This document shows, piece by piece, positions 44,335-53,815 of a DNA stretch of 64,000 nt. The notes beneath the pieces are model-generated. The model searched no databases. It had not been told where the DNA came from and was given only the letters and a program-made list of their open reading frames with translations. The DNA is taken from NCBI RefSeq assembly GCF_000518605.1, contig NZ_JADX01000004.1, forward strand, positions 186,001-250,000, given 5' to 3'. The stretch is from Shewanella fidelis ATCC BAA-318 (GTDB lineage: Bacteria > Pseudomonadota > Gammaproteobacteria > Enterobacterales > Shewanellaceae). Each line of letters begins with the position of its first letter. Position 1 is the stretch's first letter. Position numbers and translations under genes: made by a program.

Positions 44335-47300
44335 GTGAAAACAAAAATAGCAATTGCAGTATCAGCTGCTATAGTCACAATGTCTGCTAGTGCGCTAGCT
44401 GCACAATCTGATTATAATCAACAAATTACTAAGTTAAATAACTCAGGATCAGCTAGAGCAAATATTGCTGTGGTAGATTCAAAATCAGCCGCTTACTCAC
44501 AAAATCAAGTAGTTAGACAAAACGCGGTATTCACTCCAGAACCCAACCTTGATTCAGGCGTTTATCGATATTTTGTTCGCTTAATTGAAAGCCCGGTCGC
44601 GCTCTATCAAGGTGGTATTGAAGGTTTTCAGGCAACGTCTTTAGAAAAAGCGCCAGGTAAAAATGGTAAGTTAGACGTAACTAGCGCAGCGGTAAAATCT
44701 TACCGTTCATTCCTATCTTCAAAGCAAGATCGTGTGATTCAAAAGGCTAACGCAGTACTTGGTGAACTAGACGTCAAGCAAAGAACAACACTGGCCTATA
44801 ACGGTCTTGTCGTTGAAATGACTCAAGCACAAGCTACTAAATTAGCTACAGTCGCTGGTATTGCCAATATCCAACGTGAAATTTTACGTAAGCCAATGAC
44901 TGACTCAGGCCCTGCAATCATTAAAGCACCTTCGGTGTGGAGTGGTGAAGCGACAGGCACAGAAAGCAAAGGTGAAGGCATGATTGTCGGTATTATTGAT
45001 ACTGGTATCAATACCGATCATCCTTCTTTCGCTGACGTTGGCGGTGATGGTTATGATCATACTAACCCTTGGGGCCCAGGCGTTTATTCTGGTGATTGTT
45101 CAGCTGACTTCCCTGAGCTTTGTAACGATAAGCTGATCGGTGTTCATAGTTGGCCAGCGATCACCGATCAATATTTAGATTATGACATTGATGTGCCTGC
45201 CAATGGTGAAGATTATAACGGCCACGGCTCGCATACCGCTGGTACAACGGCAGGTAACGTATTAATTGATACTAACGTACCCAATGTTGATGGCGAAGAT
45301 ACAGGTGTAGTATTTGATACTATCTCTGGTGTAGCGCCTCACGCCAATATTGTTTCATACCAAGTTTGTCTACCGGGTGAAAATGATGAAATTGGTTTTG
45401 CTGGCTGTTTCCCTTCATTAACGGTACTTGCAGTAGAGCATGCAATTGAAAATGGCGTTGATGCACTTAACTATTCAATTGGCGGCGGTTCTAGTAACCC
45501 TTGGAATGATGCCGACGCACTCGCGTTCTTATCGGCACGTAAAGCAGGTATTCACGTTGCGACATCTGCAGGTAACTCAGGTCCAGGCCCTGAAACAGTT
45601 GGTTCACCGGGTGATGCGCCATGGTTAACAACAGTTGCGGCTTATACTCATGACCGTGATTTTTCTGAAAAGAACATCGGTTCGTTCAGTGGCGGCGATA
45701 CCGCAGCTCCAGAGGCGTTAACAGGTAAGGCAATGACTGGCGAATTCACAGGCTCTGTGGTTTATGCTGGTGACTTTGAAAATGCCAACGATCCAGATAA
45801 TGATCCTGCGCAATGTTTAGAACCATTCCCGGCAGATACTTTTGCTGATGACACTATTGTAGTATGTGATCGCGGTGCGATTGCTCGTGTAGATAAAGGC
45901 CGTAACGTACTGGCTGGTGGTGCATCAGGCCTAGTACTTGCTAACCTACAAGGTGGCGCAGAGAGTGTTGTAGCCGATGCCCATGTGTTACCGGCGATTC
46001 ATATCGATGCAGATAAAGGTGATGCGCTTAAAGCTTGGCTTGCTACTGGTGCCGACCATAAGGCAACAATTACAGGCACAGAAGTGGTTCAAGATGAAAA
46101 GCTAGCACGCATTGCTGCAGGTTTTACTTCTCGTGGACCTAACAAGTCTGTACCTGATGTCATTGCCCCATCGATTGCGGCGCCAGGAGTGAGTATTTTT
46201 GCTGCATACGCAGATCAACAATCTGCTGGCTTTAAGGAAAATCCAGATCCTAGTGATTATGGTTTCTTAAGCGGCACTTCTATGGCAAGTCCGCATGTTG
46301 CCGGCGCACTGACATTGCTGGCCAGCCTTCATCCTGAATGGACGCCTGCAGAAGTTCAGTCGGCATTAATGCTAACTGCTGATCAAAACACCTTAAAAGA
46401 CGATGGTGTAACGCCATCTGATTTCTTTGATATGGGCGCAGGTTATGCCAACGTAGAAGCGGCGGCTAAAACTGGTCTAGTAATGGATGAAAGCTATGTC
46501 GATTATGTTAAAGCCGACCCTGCATTAGGTGGTCAGCCATCGCAAATTAACTTAGCGACTATTGCTAATGCTAAATGTGTGGGCGAATGCACTTGGACTA
46601 GAACTGTTAAAGCAACTAAAGATGGTTCATGGACTGCTAGTACTATGGGGGTTACTGATGGATTAGTGCTATCAGTTATGCCTGAGTCATTTGAGTTAAA
46701 AGCTGGTGAAACGCAGGAGCTTACTGTTACTGCTGATATTTCTGCAGCAAGTGCAGGTTGGAATTTTGCTAATATCAAGTTGATGGCTGAAGATATGCCT
46801 GAGGTTAAGTTACCTGTAGCCGTAAAAGGTGACTCTAACAACTTGCCAGCCAGCCTTGATATTACAGCGGGCAGAACTACTGGTAGCATCACCTACAGTG
46901 GTTTCACATCGACAGAGCTTACTGACATCAAAGCCGGAGTATATGATAAGTCTACTAATCTTATCGATCCAGTTACATTGAACGTACCTGAAGATGGTTT
47001 GGATTATGTAGCAATGAACTTCCCTGCATTAGCCAACGTGGTTATTTCTATCTCTTCAGAGACTGCACCAGATGTTGATTTGCGCATTTTAGATGCCACA
47101 TTCACTAAAATTGGTAGCAGTGCTGGCCCTGATTCAAACGAGTCGGTTGCCTTTACAAATCTACCTGCAGGTACATATTACCTAGTGGTTGATGGTTATA
47201 CAGCATCGACTCCAGGTGGTACCGATGAAGTCACTATGAATATTTCATCAATTCTACCTACCGATGAATCACTGAGTGATAACATCAATGTAGCGGTAGA

Positions 47301-48144
47301 TGAAGCTGAAGGCGAGTTCAGTCTGACTTTCGATTGGAATACCGATACTAATACTTCAGGTATTTTGATTTTGACATCAGGCGATCAAAGCAGCGAAGTG
47401 CAAGTGCCATTAAATATCACTCGTAAGAATGATGTCACTCACTTCCATAGTTTAGCTGATGCGATGACTGCTGGTGTTGCAAGTCGTGTTGGTTTTAACG
47501 TGGCGCCAAACTTTAGTGATGAAGACAAAGAGTATTCATTCTCTGCACAAATGTCTGCAGGCCATAAAGTTGCCAATATTTCAAATGGTGGTGTACAAGA
47601 AGGCAATACCATTACTTGGACTGTTGTACAGGAAGCGTCTTCAGGTGAGGCAATGGTTGTTGGCTTCGATTTGATCCCAACAAAAGCAGGTTCTGCATAT
47701 GCGATGAAACTTACCAACTCGTTTGGTGATGACATGGTAGAGGAAACGGTTAAGTTTGGGGTATCTGAAGTAGCACCTGTGGCAGTTTTAGATGCACCTA
47801 AAGTTGCAATCGCTAGACGCAGTGTAACTATGGATGGTTCTGGCTCATTTGATGGTAATGATGACGAATTGACTTACAAGTGGGTTCAGCTTAGCGGTAC
47901 TCCAGTTGAATTTAATGCATCATCAGCTTCATTTAGCTTCTTGGCTCCTGATGTAAAAGTTTCTGGAGATACATTATCGTTTGAACTAACGGTTTCAGAT
48001 GCAAATGGTAATTCAGATTCTACAAGCGCAAGCTTCCCTGTTGAGTACCAGAGGCCTTACGAATCAAGTGATGGTGGTAGTCTAGGTTGGTTTACAACTT
48101 TGTTATTACCGCTTGCTTGGTTAAGAAGAAAAAAGAAATCTTAA
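44335..48144 (+). CDS. Secreted subtilisin-like (S8) protease with GlyGly-CTERM tail
   Basis: The 1269-residue protein has a signal peptide (ASALA-AQ), an I9-type propeptide (YRYFVRLIESPVALYQGG ... LAYNGLVVEMTQAQATKLA) and the catalytic triad: Asp in VGIIDTGINTDHP (near 220), His in NGHGSHTAGTTAG (near 296) and Ser in SGTSMASPHVAGA (near 648). A PA domain is inserted about 460-590. Fibronectin-like, PPC-like (LPAGTYYLVVDGY) and PKD/REJ-like domains follow. The C-terminus GGSLGWFTTLLLPLAWLRRKKK is a GlyGly-CTERM sorting signal, normally cut by rhombosortase. GTG start with AAGGAA eight bases upstream. It likely degrades extracellular protein. Confidence 0.95.
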   Translation: MKTKIAIAVSAAIVTMSASALAAQSDYNQQITKLNNSGSARANIAVVDSKSAAYSQNQVVRQNAVFTPEPNLDSGVYRYFVRLIESPVALYQGGIEGFQATSLEKAPGKNGKLDVTSAAVKSYRSFLSSKQDRVIQKANAVLGELDVKQRTTLAYNGLVVEMTQAQATKLATVAGIANIQREILRKPMTDSGPAIIKAPSVWSGEATGTESKGEGMIVGIIDTGINTDHPSFADVGGDGYDHTNPWGPGVYSGDCSADFPELCNDKLIGVHSWPAITDQYLDYDIDVPANGEDYNGHGSHTAGTTAGNVLIDTNVPNVDGEDTGVVFDTISGVAPHANIVSYQVCLPGENDEIGFAGCFPSLTVLAVEHAIENGVDALNYSIGGGSSNPWNDADALAFLSARKAGIHVATSAGNSGPGPETVGSPGDAPWLTTVAAYTHDRDFSEKNIGSFSGGDTAAPEALTGKAMTGEFTGSVVYAGDFENANDPDNDPAQCLEPFPADTFADDTIVVCDRGAIARVDKGRNVLAGGASGLVLANLQGGAESVVADAHVLPAIHIDADKGDALKAWLATGADHKATITGTEVVQDEKLARIAAGFTSRGPNKSVPDVIAPSIAAPGVSIFAAYADQQSAGFKENPDPSDYGFLSGTSMASPHVAGALTLLASLHPEWTPAEVQSALMLTADQNTLKDDGVTPSDFFDMGAGYANVEAAAKTGLVMDESYVDYVKADPALGGQPSQINLATIANAKCVGECTWTRTVKATKDGSWTASTMGVTDGLVLSVMPESFELKAGETQELTVTADISAASAGWNFANIKLMAEDMPEVKLPVAVKGDSNNLPASLDITAGRTTGSITYSGFTSTELTDIKAGVYDKSTNLIDPVTLNVPEDGLDYVAMNFPALANVVISISSETAPDVDLRILDATFTKIGSSAGPDSNESVAFTNLPAGTYYLVVDGYTASTPGGTDEVTMNISSILPTDESLSDNINVAVDEAEGEFSLTFDWNTDTNTSGILILTSGDQSSEVQVPLNITRKNDVTHFHSLADAMTAGVASRVGFNVAPNFSDEDKEYSFSAQMSAGHKVANISNGGVQEGNTITWTVVQEASSGEAMVVGFDLIPTKAGSAYAMKLTNSFGDDMVEETVKFGVSEVAPVAVLDAPKVAIARRSVTMDGSGSFDGNDDELTYKWVQLSGTPVEFNASSASFSFLAPDVKVSGDTLSFELTVSDANGNSDSTSASFPVEYQRPYESSDGGSLGWFTTLLLPLAWLRRKKKS

Positions 48145-48159
48145 TATTTAACTTAACTG

Positions 48160-48190
48160 AAAAAGGCTAACAATTGTTAGCCTTTTTTTT
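48160..48190. terminator. Terminator between the subtilase and asnC genes
   Basis: AAAAAGGCTAAC and GTTAGCCTTTTT form a 12-bp stem with an AATT loop and T-runs usable in both directions by the two convergent genes. Confidence 0.9.
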
Positions 48191-48208
48191 GCTTAATGGT
48201 ATCGCAAA

Positions 48209-48670
48209 CTACGGCTTAACCGCCCGTACAATCGGGTTTTGTAGGCTAATCAAGGTTTCTGTTGATTGGATTTCATCAATTGACTGGATGCGATTAATCA
48301 AAACATGCTGCAAACCATCGATAGATTGGCACATTACCTTTACAAATACACTGTAGTTACCTGTGGTGTAATAAGCTTCCACCACTTCTTCTAATGCGTT
48401 CAATTTTGAGATTGCCGCAGGGTAATCACCAGCACTTTTTAGATTAATACCAATGAAACAACATACGTCGTAGCCTAGTGCTTTGGGATTTACGGTGATC
48501 TGTGCGCCAGTAATGATCCCAGCTTGTTTCATTTTTTCGACGCGAACATGGATGGTACCCGCACTCACACCAAAGCGTTTGGCAAGCTCGGCAAAAGGGG
48601 TTCTTGCCTCTTTCATTAAGGCAGATAAAATTTGGTTATCGAGTGAATCTCTTTGAAATGGAGCTTCCAT
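48209..48670 (-). CDS. asnC: Asparagine-responsive regulator AsnC (Lrp/AsnC family)
   Basis: The 153-residue protein is nearly colinear with E. coli AsnC: LDNQILSALMKEARTPFAEL, FGVSAGTIHVRVEKMKQAG (helix-turn-helix), GYDVCCFIGINLKSAGDYP and the conserved C-terminal YYTTGNYSVFVKVMC...DEIQSTETLI ligand domain. It should bind asparagine and control asparagine synthesis and its own gene. The usual target gene asnA is not adjacent here. A candidate operator lies just upstream. Confidence 0.95.
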   Translation of the reverse strand: MEAPFQRDSLDNQILSALMKEARTPFAELAKRFGVSAGTIHVRVEKMKQAGIITGAQITVNPKALGYDVCCFIGINLKSAGDYPAAISKLNALEEVVEAYYTTGNYSVFVKVMCQSIDGLQHVLINRIQSIDEIQSTETLISLQNPIVRAVKP

Positions 48671-48674
48671 AATA

Positions 48675-48717
48675 AATACGTTAATTGCTTAGAGGTTAGT
48701 TAAGTAATTTACGTATT
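48675..48717. promoter_or_regulatory. Candidate AsnC autoregulatory inverted repeat
   Basis: AATACGTTAATT (48675-48686) and AATTTACGTATT (48706-48717) are inverted copies with one mismatch, centred about 25 bases upstream of the asnC start. AsnC represses itself in enterics, so this position fits an operator. Confidence 0.5.
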
Positions 48718-48874
48718 TTGTGCACAATATTCTACTGATTTATCGATTAACGTAATGATAAGGTGATATTGCTAGCTTATTTGCTTTAAAGGTGGCGGGC
48801 ATATAACGAGTGAGGCAACAAAAGCACCAAAAATGGCTGATGCTTTTGTTTGTCTTACATACAGTAAGGGGAGA

Positions 48875-49552
48875 CTATTGTTCACCTTCAGCATGCATAA
48901 AGGGGGCATCACAGCTAAAAGTCATCGGCTCTTTAGTGTATGGATGACTAATTGTTAGTGATTGGGCGTGTAGCAATAATCTCGGTGCTAAACGTTTGGC
49001 TAACGGATCGGCATAAAAGTTATCACCTAAGATTGGGTGACCTAAAGCCATCATATGTACTCGAAGCTGGTGTGAGCGACCAGTAATTGGGGTTAGCTTA
49101 ACTAAGGTTGAACGTTTGCCATAGCTAATCACTTCATAGTGGGTTTCCGATGCTTTACCTATTTTATGATCAACTTTTTGTTTAGGTCGGTTTGGCCAGT
49201 CACAAATTAGCGGTAAATTAATCGTACCATGAGACTGCTTTACATGACCCGCTACGCGAGCGTAGTAGGTTTTCTTGGTTTCTCTATCTCTAAATTGGCG
49301 TTTTAGTTCAGATTCAGCACTGCGGATTAATGCCACTACAATAACACCTGAGGTTGCCATATCTAAGCGATGCACAATTTTGGCGTGAGGGAACTCTGCA
49401 AGCACTCGAGTGTATGTACTGTCTGCATGGGCTGGATCGCGCCCAGGAACAGATAGCAAACCTGACGGCTTATTTACCACCATGATGTCTTTATCTTGAT
49501 GGAGGATTTCAAGCCAAGGTGAAGTCGGTGGAGAGTAGACAAAATCAGTCAT
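48875..49552 (-). CDS. rluA: Dual-specificity pseudouridine synthase RluA
   Basis: The 225-residue enzyme has the RluA-family catalytic motif HRLDMATSGVIVVA (the Asp is the nucleophile) near residue 62. It also has KPSGLLSVPGR, PITGRSHQLRVHM and HPILGDNFYA. Its short length without an S4 domain is typical of RluA, which modifies 23S rRNA U746 and U32 of several tRNAs. Confidence 0.92.
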   Translation of the reverse strand: MTDFVYSPPTSPWLEILHQDKDIMVVNKPSGLLSVPGRDPAHADSTYTRVLAEFPHAKIVHRLDMATSGVIVVALIRSAESELKRQFRDRETKKTYYARVAGHVKQSHGTINLPLICDWPNRPKQKVDHKIGKASETHYEVISYGKRSTLVKLTPITGRSHQLRVHMMALGHPILGDNFYADPLAKRLAPRLLLHAQSLTISHPYTKEPMTFSCDAPFMHAEGEQ

Positions 49553-49640
49553 GAGGCAGCCCTATTAATAATGCGGCGGCAAAGATACCTCTTTGCGACT
49601 TATCCATGCAAGTAGATTTAAGATTAATAGTCTATCGGAT

Positions 49641-49931
49641 CTATGAAAAGCTGTTACCGTTAACGTGCATGATAGCAAAGGTCCACACTACGAAGGCGAG
49701 TGCACAGTGGATTAGCGCATAAAAAGACTGGTCAAGGCGTCCCATACTTTTTGCATCCCAAATGAGTAGGCCGTGCAATAAGATAACAATTGGAAATAGC
49801 GTTAATAGCGGATATAAACTCAGCACACTAGCATCACCAAAGACGAAGCGGCTAACCAGAGCCCAGACGACCATTAAGCCAGTGATTATCGGTGGGAGTG
49901 CGACTCGATATTGTTCTGGATATGGAAACAT
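49641..49931 (-). CDS. Small inner-membrane protein of unknown function
   Basis: The 96-residue protein has three hydrophobic helices (IITGLMVVWALVSRFVF, LYPLLTLFPIVILLHGLLIW and FYALIHCALAFVVWTFAI) separated by short polar loops. It resembles small uncharacterised membrane proteins of marine gammaproteobacteria. No catalytic motif is seen. Confidence 0.6.
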   Translation of the reverse strand: MFPYPEQYRVALPPIITGLMVVWALVSRFVFGDASVLSLYPLLTLFPIVILLHGLLIWDAKSMGRLDQSFYALIHCALAFVVWTFAIMHVNGNSFS

Positions 49932-49981
49932 ACTAGGCCTCTACATTTATGCTGAGTAATAACTACATCATCTAATGGGCG

Positions 49982-50503
49982 CTATACTTTTGGCTTTTGA
50001 GCAATGATCTGCGCCTTATAACTTGCCGTAGGTAAATCACCGAATAGATCTTCAGCGTAATGCAGGCAGTTCCAGTTAGCAAATATTGCTTGTAATTCAC
50101 CCAGTTTCAGTAAAAAGTTTGGGTTTCTTGGCCTACCAATCTCAGCCTGTTTGGTCGTGAAAGTTTCATAAATGATATAGCCGCCGGGCTTAATAGTATC
50201 AATGATTTGCGGCAGTATAGGCCGGTGTAGGTAATTGAAGACTAATACTATGTCATATTGCTGTAGCGGCAGTGGTGGCGCGCTACCATCTTCAAGATCC
50301 CACTCTAGCTGCTCTGCATTTATAGTGGTTTTAGGCAGGTCCAACCTTGATAAATCTCGGTCAAGGTAGCTAACGCTGCAGCCATTATTGCTAAACCAAA
50401 CGCCGTTGCGGCCACTGCCACAGGCCAGATCGAGAACTCTTAAATTGCTTGGCACTTTACCTAACAGTTGAGCAAATTGGTCGATGAGTTCAGCATTATT
50501 CAT
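49982..50503 (-). CDS. Class I SAM-dependent methyltransferase
   Basis: The 173-residue protein has motif I VLDLACGSGRNGVWF (near 24-38), the acidic loop VSYLDRDLSRL, and a post-II segment YDIVLVFNYLHRPILPQI. KPGGYIIYETF then follows; this pattern resembles TehB/UbiE-like methyltransferases. The substrate is unknown. It starts four bases after the stop of the small membrane protein gene, so the pair is an operon. Confidence 0.85.
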   Translation of the reverse strand: MNNAELIDQFAQLLGKVPSNLRVLDLACGSGRNGVWFSNNGCSVSYLDRDLSRLDLPKTTINAEQLEWDLEDGSAPPLPLQQYDIVLVFNYLHRPILPQIIDTIKPGGYIIYETFTTKQAEIGRPRNPNFLLKLGELQAIFANWNCLHYAEDLFGDLPTASYKAQIIAQKPKV

Positions 50504-50507
50504 TGGG

Positions 50508-50918
50508 TTAGCCTTTTATTTCTTTTTTGCCACCAATACGGCGTCCATGAACGATAGAGAAGTGGCGTAGTCCAGACGGCCCATGAGAGACAACGACGGA
50601 GAGCAGTACGACTGTAATTAATAGTTCTGGTTTGTAATTTGCCAGCGGAATAAACAACAGTAGTAAGCCGATTTTGACTAAAGTCAGCACGCCTTTTAGT
50701 TGAATTAGCCAACGCCAATCGCGAACAATTTCCCAAATCATTAGCGTTGAGCCTGTTGCCATTGCCATAATCCAGTAGGTTGACCACTGCTCTTGAGGCA
50801 CGTTGAGTAATATTCCGCCGCCAGCGCCCGTGACCCCGAGGATATGTAACGCACGCAGAGCCGTTTTTGAAAGGCGATGTACGATAAATTGCTTTTCAGA
50901 GAGTTCTTTTCTAGCCAT
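50508..50918 (-). CDS. Conserved membrane protein of unknown function
   Basis: About 136 residues starting MARKELSEKQFIVHRLSK, with four hydrophobic segments (LRALHILGVTGAGGGILL, WSTYWIMAMATGSTLMIWEI, TLVKIGLLLLFIPL and LLITVVLLSVVVSHG) and a basic C-terminus (GRRIGGKKEIKG). I prefer this ATG to one 25 codons earlier, since the extension is poor and unlike a bacterial start; the ribosome site is weak either way. It may be a membrane component of the same transcript as the methyltransferase. Confidence 0.65.
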   Translation of the reverse strand: MARKELSEKQFIVHRLSKTALRALHILGVTGAGGGILLNVPQEQWSTYWIMAMATGSTLMIWEIVRDWRWLIQLKGVLTLVKIGLLLLFIPLANYKPELLITVVLLSVVVSHGPSGLRHFSIVHGRRIGGKKEIKG

Positions 50919-51361
50919 TTTGATGTTTTTTGACAATGTCTTGTCAGTAAATATTATCAGGTATTGGCTAATTAAAAAGTGCGCAGTGATCACAGCCAGA
51001 CCTTAGGCTTAAATTATCTACAGTTAATAAGCTCGAGCTCGATTTAACCTAATATTGTGAAGCAGTTATCTATACCACTTTATAGATACTGTTATGCTAA
51101 TAAACATATGCTTACTCCGTGCTGCGACCGTTTTTCCATGCTCAACCATTAGCAGCACAGATTTAAATGAGCCTCAGAGAGTATCCTCGCTCTAAAAAGG
51201 TTTATTTATATTAAGCTGAAAAGCGAGCTGTCAGGGCTCGCTTTTTATTTTGTCGACATTCACTTTCGCAATTTCGCCACGCTTGAGCCTTATCAAGACA
51301 AATCTGCCTATATCGCATAGACTGTTCAAGTTTACTTCCTCTTTTAGCTAAGGTATCTACT
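50919..51361. other. Intergenic region upstream of ldhA holding a candidate sRNA
   Basis: The 443-base gap between divergent genes contains a strong terminator (51219-51247) not preceded by any plus-strand gene. A GTGATCAC palindrome lies near 50988-50995. The remainder is AT-rich promoter-like sequence. Confidence 0.5.
51219..51247 (+). terminator. Orphan rho-independent terminator, possible end of a small RNA
   Basis: AAAGCGAGC and GCTCGCTTT form a 9-bp stem around TGTCAGG, with a five-T tail. The nearest upstream plus-strand gene would have to be in the window before 50508, but all those genes are on the minus strand. It therefore ends an unannotated transcript or attenuates ldhA. Confidence 0.65.
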
Positions 51362-52348
51362 ATGAAAATAGGCTTTTTTAGCGCCAAGCATTACGACATG
51401 CAGCATTTTGATCGTACCAACTCAGCTTTTGGGGCTGCTATTGAGTATTTTGATTACCGTCTTTGTATGCAAACCGTCAAGCTTGCCGAAGGCTTTGAGG
51501 TTATTTGTGCGTTTGTGAATGATTCTTTGTGTGAAGAAGTCTTGATTGAATTGGCCGCTGGTGGCACCAAAATTATTGCAATGCGCTGCGCTGGGTTTAA
51601 TAACGTTGATTTAGCTGCTGCAGCCCGTTTAGGTATTAAAGTGGTTAACGTACCTGCATATTCTCCAGAGTCGGTTGCTGAACACACTGTTGCGCTAATG
51701 CTGACCTTAAACCGTAAAATCCATAAAGCTTACCAGCGTACTCGTGACGCAAATTTCTCCCTTGAAGGCTTAGTGGGCTTTAATATGCATGGCCGTACTG
51801 TAGGAGTTATCGGAACGGGAAAAATTGGATTGGCAACTATCAAGGTGTTGCTTGGCTTTGGCTGTAAAGTCATTGCCCATGATCCCTATCCGAATCAAGC
51901 CGTAATTGACTTAGGTGTTGATTATCTGCCATTAGCCGAGCTGTACCCTTTGTGTGATGTCATCAGTTTGCATTGCCCGTTAACAGCTGAAAACCATCAT
52001 TTACTCAGCGAGCAAAGCTTTAGTCAAATGAAACCTGGTGTAATGGTCATTAACACTAGCCGTGGTGGATTACTTAACGCACTCGATGCTATGGAAGCGT
52101 TAAAAACGGGTCAGCTAGGCTCTTTAGGCTTAGACGTTTATGAAAATGAAAAAGAACTGTTTTTTGAAGATAAGTCGAGTGAAATTATTCAAGACGATGT
52201 GTTTAGACGCTTATCAGCCTGCCACAACGTGATTTTTACTGGTCACCAAGCTTTTTTAACCGAAGAAGCACTGGGGGCGATAGCTCATACAACGTTAAGT
52301 AATGTTAAGCAGCTTCTTGCTGGAGAAGCGTGCCCGAACCAATTGTAA
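51362..52348 (+). CDS. ldhA: NAD-dependent D-lactate dehydrogenase
   Basis: The 328-residue D-2-hydroxyacid dehydrogenase has the NAD motif VGVIGTGKIG (near 147). It also has the catalytic Arg in NTSRGGLLNALD, the Glu in DVYENEKELFFED and the acid/base His in FTGHQAFLTEEAL. The AYSPESVAEHTVALML and DHxxxx-type helices are as in enteric LdhA. It interconverts pyruvate and D-lactate, the fermentative sink or lactate re-oxidation step. An orphan terminator lies about 115 bases upstream. Confidence 0.95.
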   Translation: MKIGFFSAKHYDMQHFDRTNSAFGAAIEYFDYRLCMQTVKLAEGFEVICAFVNDSLCEEVLIELAAGGTKIIAMRCAGFNNVDLAAAARLGIKVVNVPAYSPESVAEHTVALMLTLNRKIHKAYQRTRDANFSLEGLVGFNMHGRTVGVIGTGKIGLATIKVLLGFGCKVIAHDPYPNQAVIDLGVDYLPLAELYPLCDVISLHCPLTAENHHLLSEQSFSQMKPGVMVINTSRGGLLNALDAMEALKTGQLGSLGLDVYENEKELFFEDKSSEIIQDDVFRRLSACHNVIFTGHQAFLTEEALGAIAHTTLSNVKQLLAGEACPNQL

Positions 52349-52487
52349 TTATGACTGCGAGTTGGCAGCGCGCTGAGCTGCCAACATCAGTTTATTTATA
52401 ATAGATTGCATTATCTAAGCTAGGTTTGAGCGGACCCCCTCGAACTGTCAACAACTTCAACATAAGAAAAGCGACTAAGGAAAGCCG

Positions 52488-53225
52488 ATGATCATTACCC
52501 AAGAAGTCCATGATATTGATACCGCGACAGGCCCTATGCGCACCTATCTTTATCGTCCCGATAGTGAAGGCCAGTTTGCGACGATTATTTTCTATTCAGA
52601 GATTTTTCAACAGACGGCGCCAATTGCTCGTGCTGCCGCAATATTAGCTGGTCACGGCTTTGTGGTGTTGGTTCCTGAAGTTTTTCACGAGCTAAACCCA
52701 ATCGGTACCGTGCTTGAATATGATGATGTCGGTAAAGATAAAGGTAACGCTGATAAGTTTACTAAGCCGTTAGAGCAACATGATACAGATACTGAGGCTT
52801 TGGTTGATTTTGCCCGCAGCATGAGCTTTTGTAGCAGTAATATTGGTAGCATGGGGGTATGTATTGGTGGGCATTTGGCTTACCGAGCGGCACTGAACCC
52901 TGATATTCAAGGGGCATTTTGCTTATATCCAACCGATATTCACTCAAATACTTTACCTTGTAACCAAGGCAATGATTCATTGAGTCGTACAGGGGAAATT
53001 GCAGCAGAGTTAGTATTGGTGTTTGGTAAGCAAGACCCACATGTATCAGGAGAAGGGCGTAAACTGATTTATGACAAACTTGAGGCGACTGATCGCAAGT
53101 TTAACTGGTTAGAAGTCAATGCTCAGCATGCTTTTATGCGTGATGAGGGCGACAGATATGATCCCGCTTTAGCTTTGCAAATGTATTTGCAGGCGGTGGC
53201 ATTTTTTCAGCGCACCCTAAAGTAG
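52488..53225 (+). CDS. Dienelactone hydrolase family protein
   Basis: The 245-residue alpha/beta hydrolase has the Cys nucleophile elbow SMGVCIGGHLAYRA (near 123), Asp in VFGKQDPHVSGEGR and His in NAQHAFMRDEG. The Cys in place of Ser is typical of dienelactone hydrolases. The YRPDSEGQFATIIFYSEIFQ start and long insert fit the larger bacterial relatives of unknown substrate. No aromatic degradation genes are nearby, so a general esterase or thioesterase role is as likely. Confidence 0.88.
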   Translation: MIITQEVHDIDTATGPMRTYLYRPDSEGQFATIIFYSEIFQQTAPIARAAAILAGHGFVVLVPEVFHELNPIGTVLEYDDVGKDKGNADKFTKPLEQHDTDTEALVDFARSMSFCSSNIGSMGVCIGGHLAYRAALNPDIQGAFCLYPTDIHSNTLPCNQGNDSLSRTGEIAAELVLVFGKQDPHVSGEGRKLIYDKLEATDRKFNWLEVNAQHAFMRDEGDRYDPALALQMYLQAVAFFQRTLK

Positions 53226-53236
53226 TTGCTATTAGC

Positions 53237-53275
53237 AAAAAAAAGGGGCGAGTCATCACTGACTCGCCCCTTTTT
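53237..53275. terminator. Terminator shared by the hydrolase and DUF3332 genes
   Basis: AAAAGGGGCGAGTCA and TGACTCGCCCCTTTT form a 15-bp stem with a TCAC loop; both strands carry terminal U-tract potential for the convergent genes. Confidence 0.92.
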
Positions 53276-53290
53276 ATATGCAGTTGGTTA

Positions 53291-53815
53291 TTAACCTTGT
53301 TGGTAAGCAGCTAGCTCTGCAGTGCTTACACGTGCAATAAACGCATTGTCTAAGTAGAAGTTAACGTGGTCGTTATCTTTAACACCAGACATGATTTGTT
53401 GGCTGCCATCTTCATACACAAGAGTCATAGCCAAAGTGTTTTCGTCAGTTGCAACCATTGATGCGCTAGTTAACTTAACGTTTTTTAGTGGAGCAGTAGT
53501 CAAATCACCATCAATGTGCTGGTTTACTTTGAAGATCGCTTCAACTGGCATATCAACAACTGCAGGTGAACGACCAGTGATTGGGTTAGTACCCGTCCAG
53601 AATTCAATGCTGTTAACGATAAATAGATCGCCAGTTGCAGCGAAGCCATAGATCGGGCTAAGTAGCATAAATAGGCCAGCACGGCCGTAACGGTTATCAA
53701 CAGCGCTTAAGTTAGCTTTAGTTACCATAGCGCTTAGACCCATTTGGCCCATACAGCCGGTTAATTGAGTGCTTAATACTGCTGTTAGCACGATAGCTGA
53801 AATTGTCTTTTTCAT
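53291..53815 (-). CDS. DUF3332 family lipoprotein
   Basis: The 174-residue protein starts MKKTISAIVLTAVLSTQLTGCMGQ, a lipoprotein signal with LTGC. The mature part has the DUF3332 pattern NRYGRAGLFMLLSPIYGFAATGDLFIVNSIEFWTGTNPITG, followed by a beta-rich domain. The in-frame extension to 53890 lacks the signal and is rejected. It is a membrane- or periplasm-anchored protein of unknown role, probably in the cell envelope. Confidence 0.8.
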   Translation of the reverse strand: MKKTISAIVLTAVLSTQLTGCMGQMGLSAMVTKANLSAVDNRYGRAGLFMLLSPIYGFAATGDLFIVNSIEFWTGTNPITGRSPAVVDMPVEAIFKVNQHIDGDLTTAPLKNVKLTSASMVATDENTLAMTLVYEDGSQQIMSGVKDNDHVNFYLDNAFIARVSTAELAAYQQG

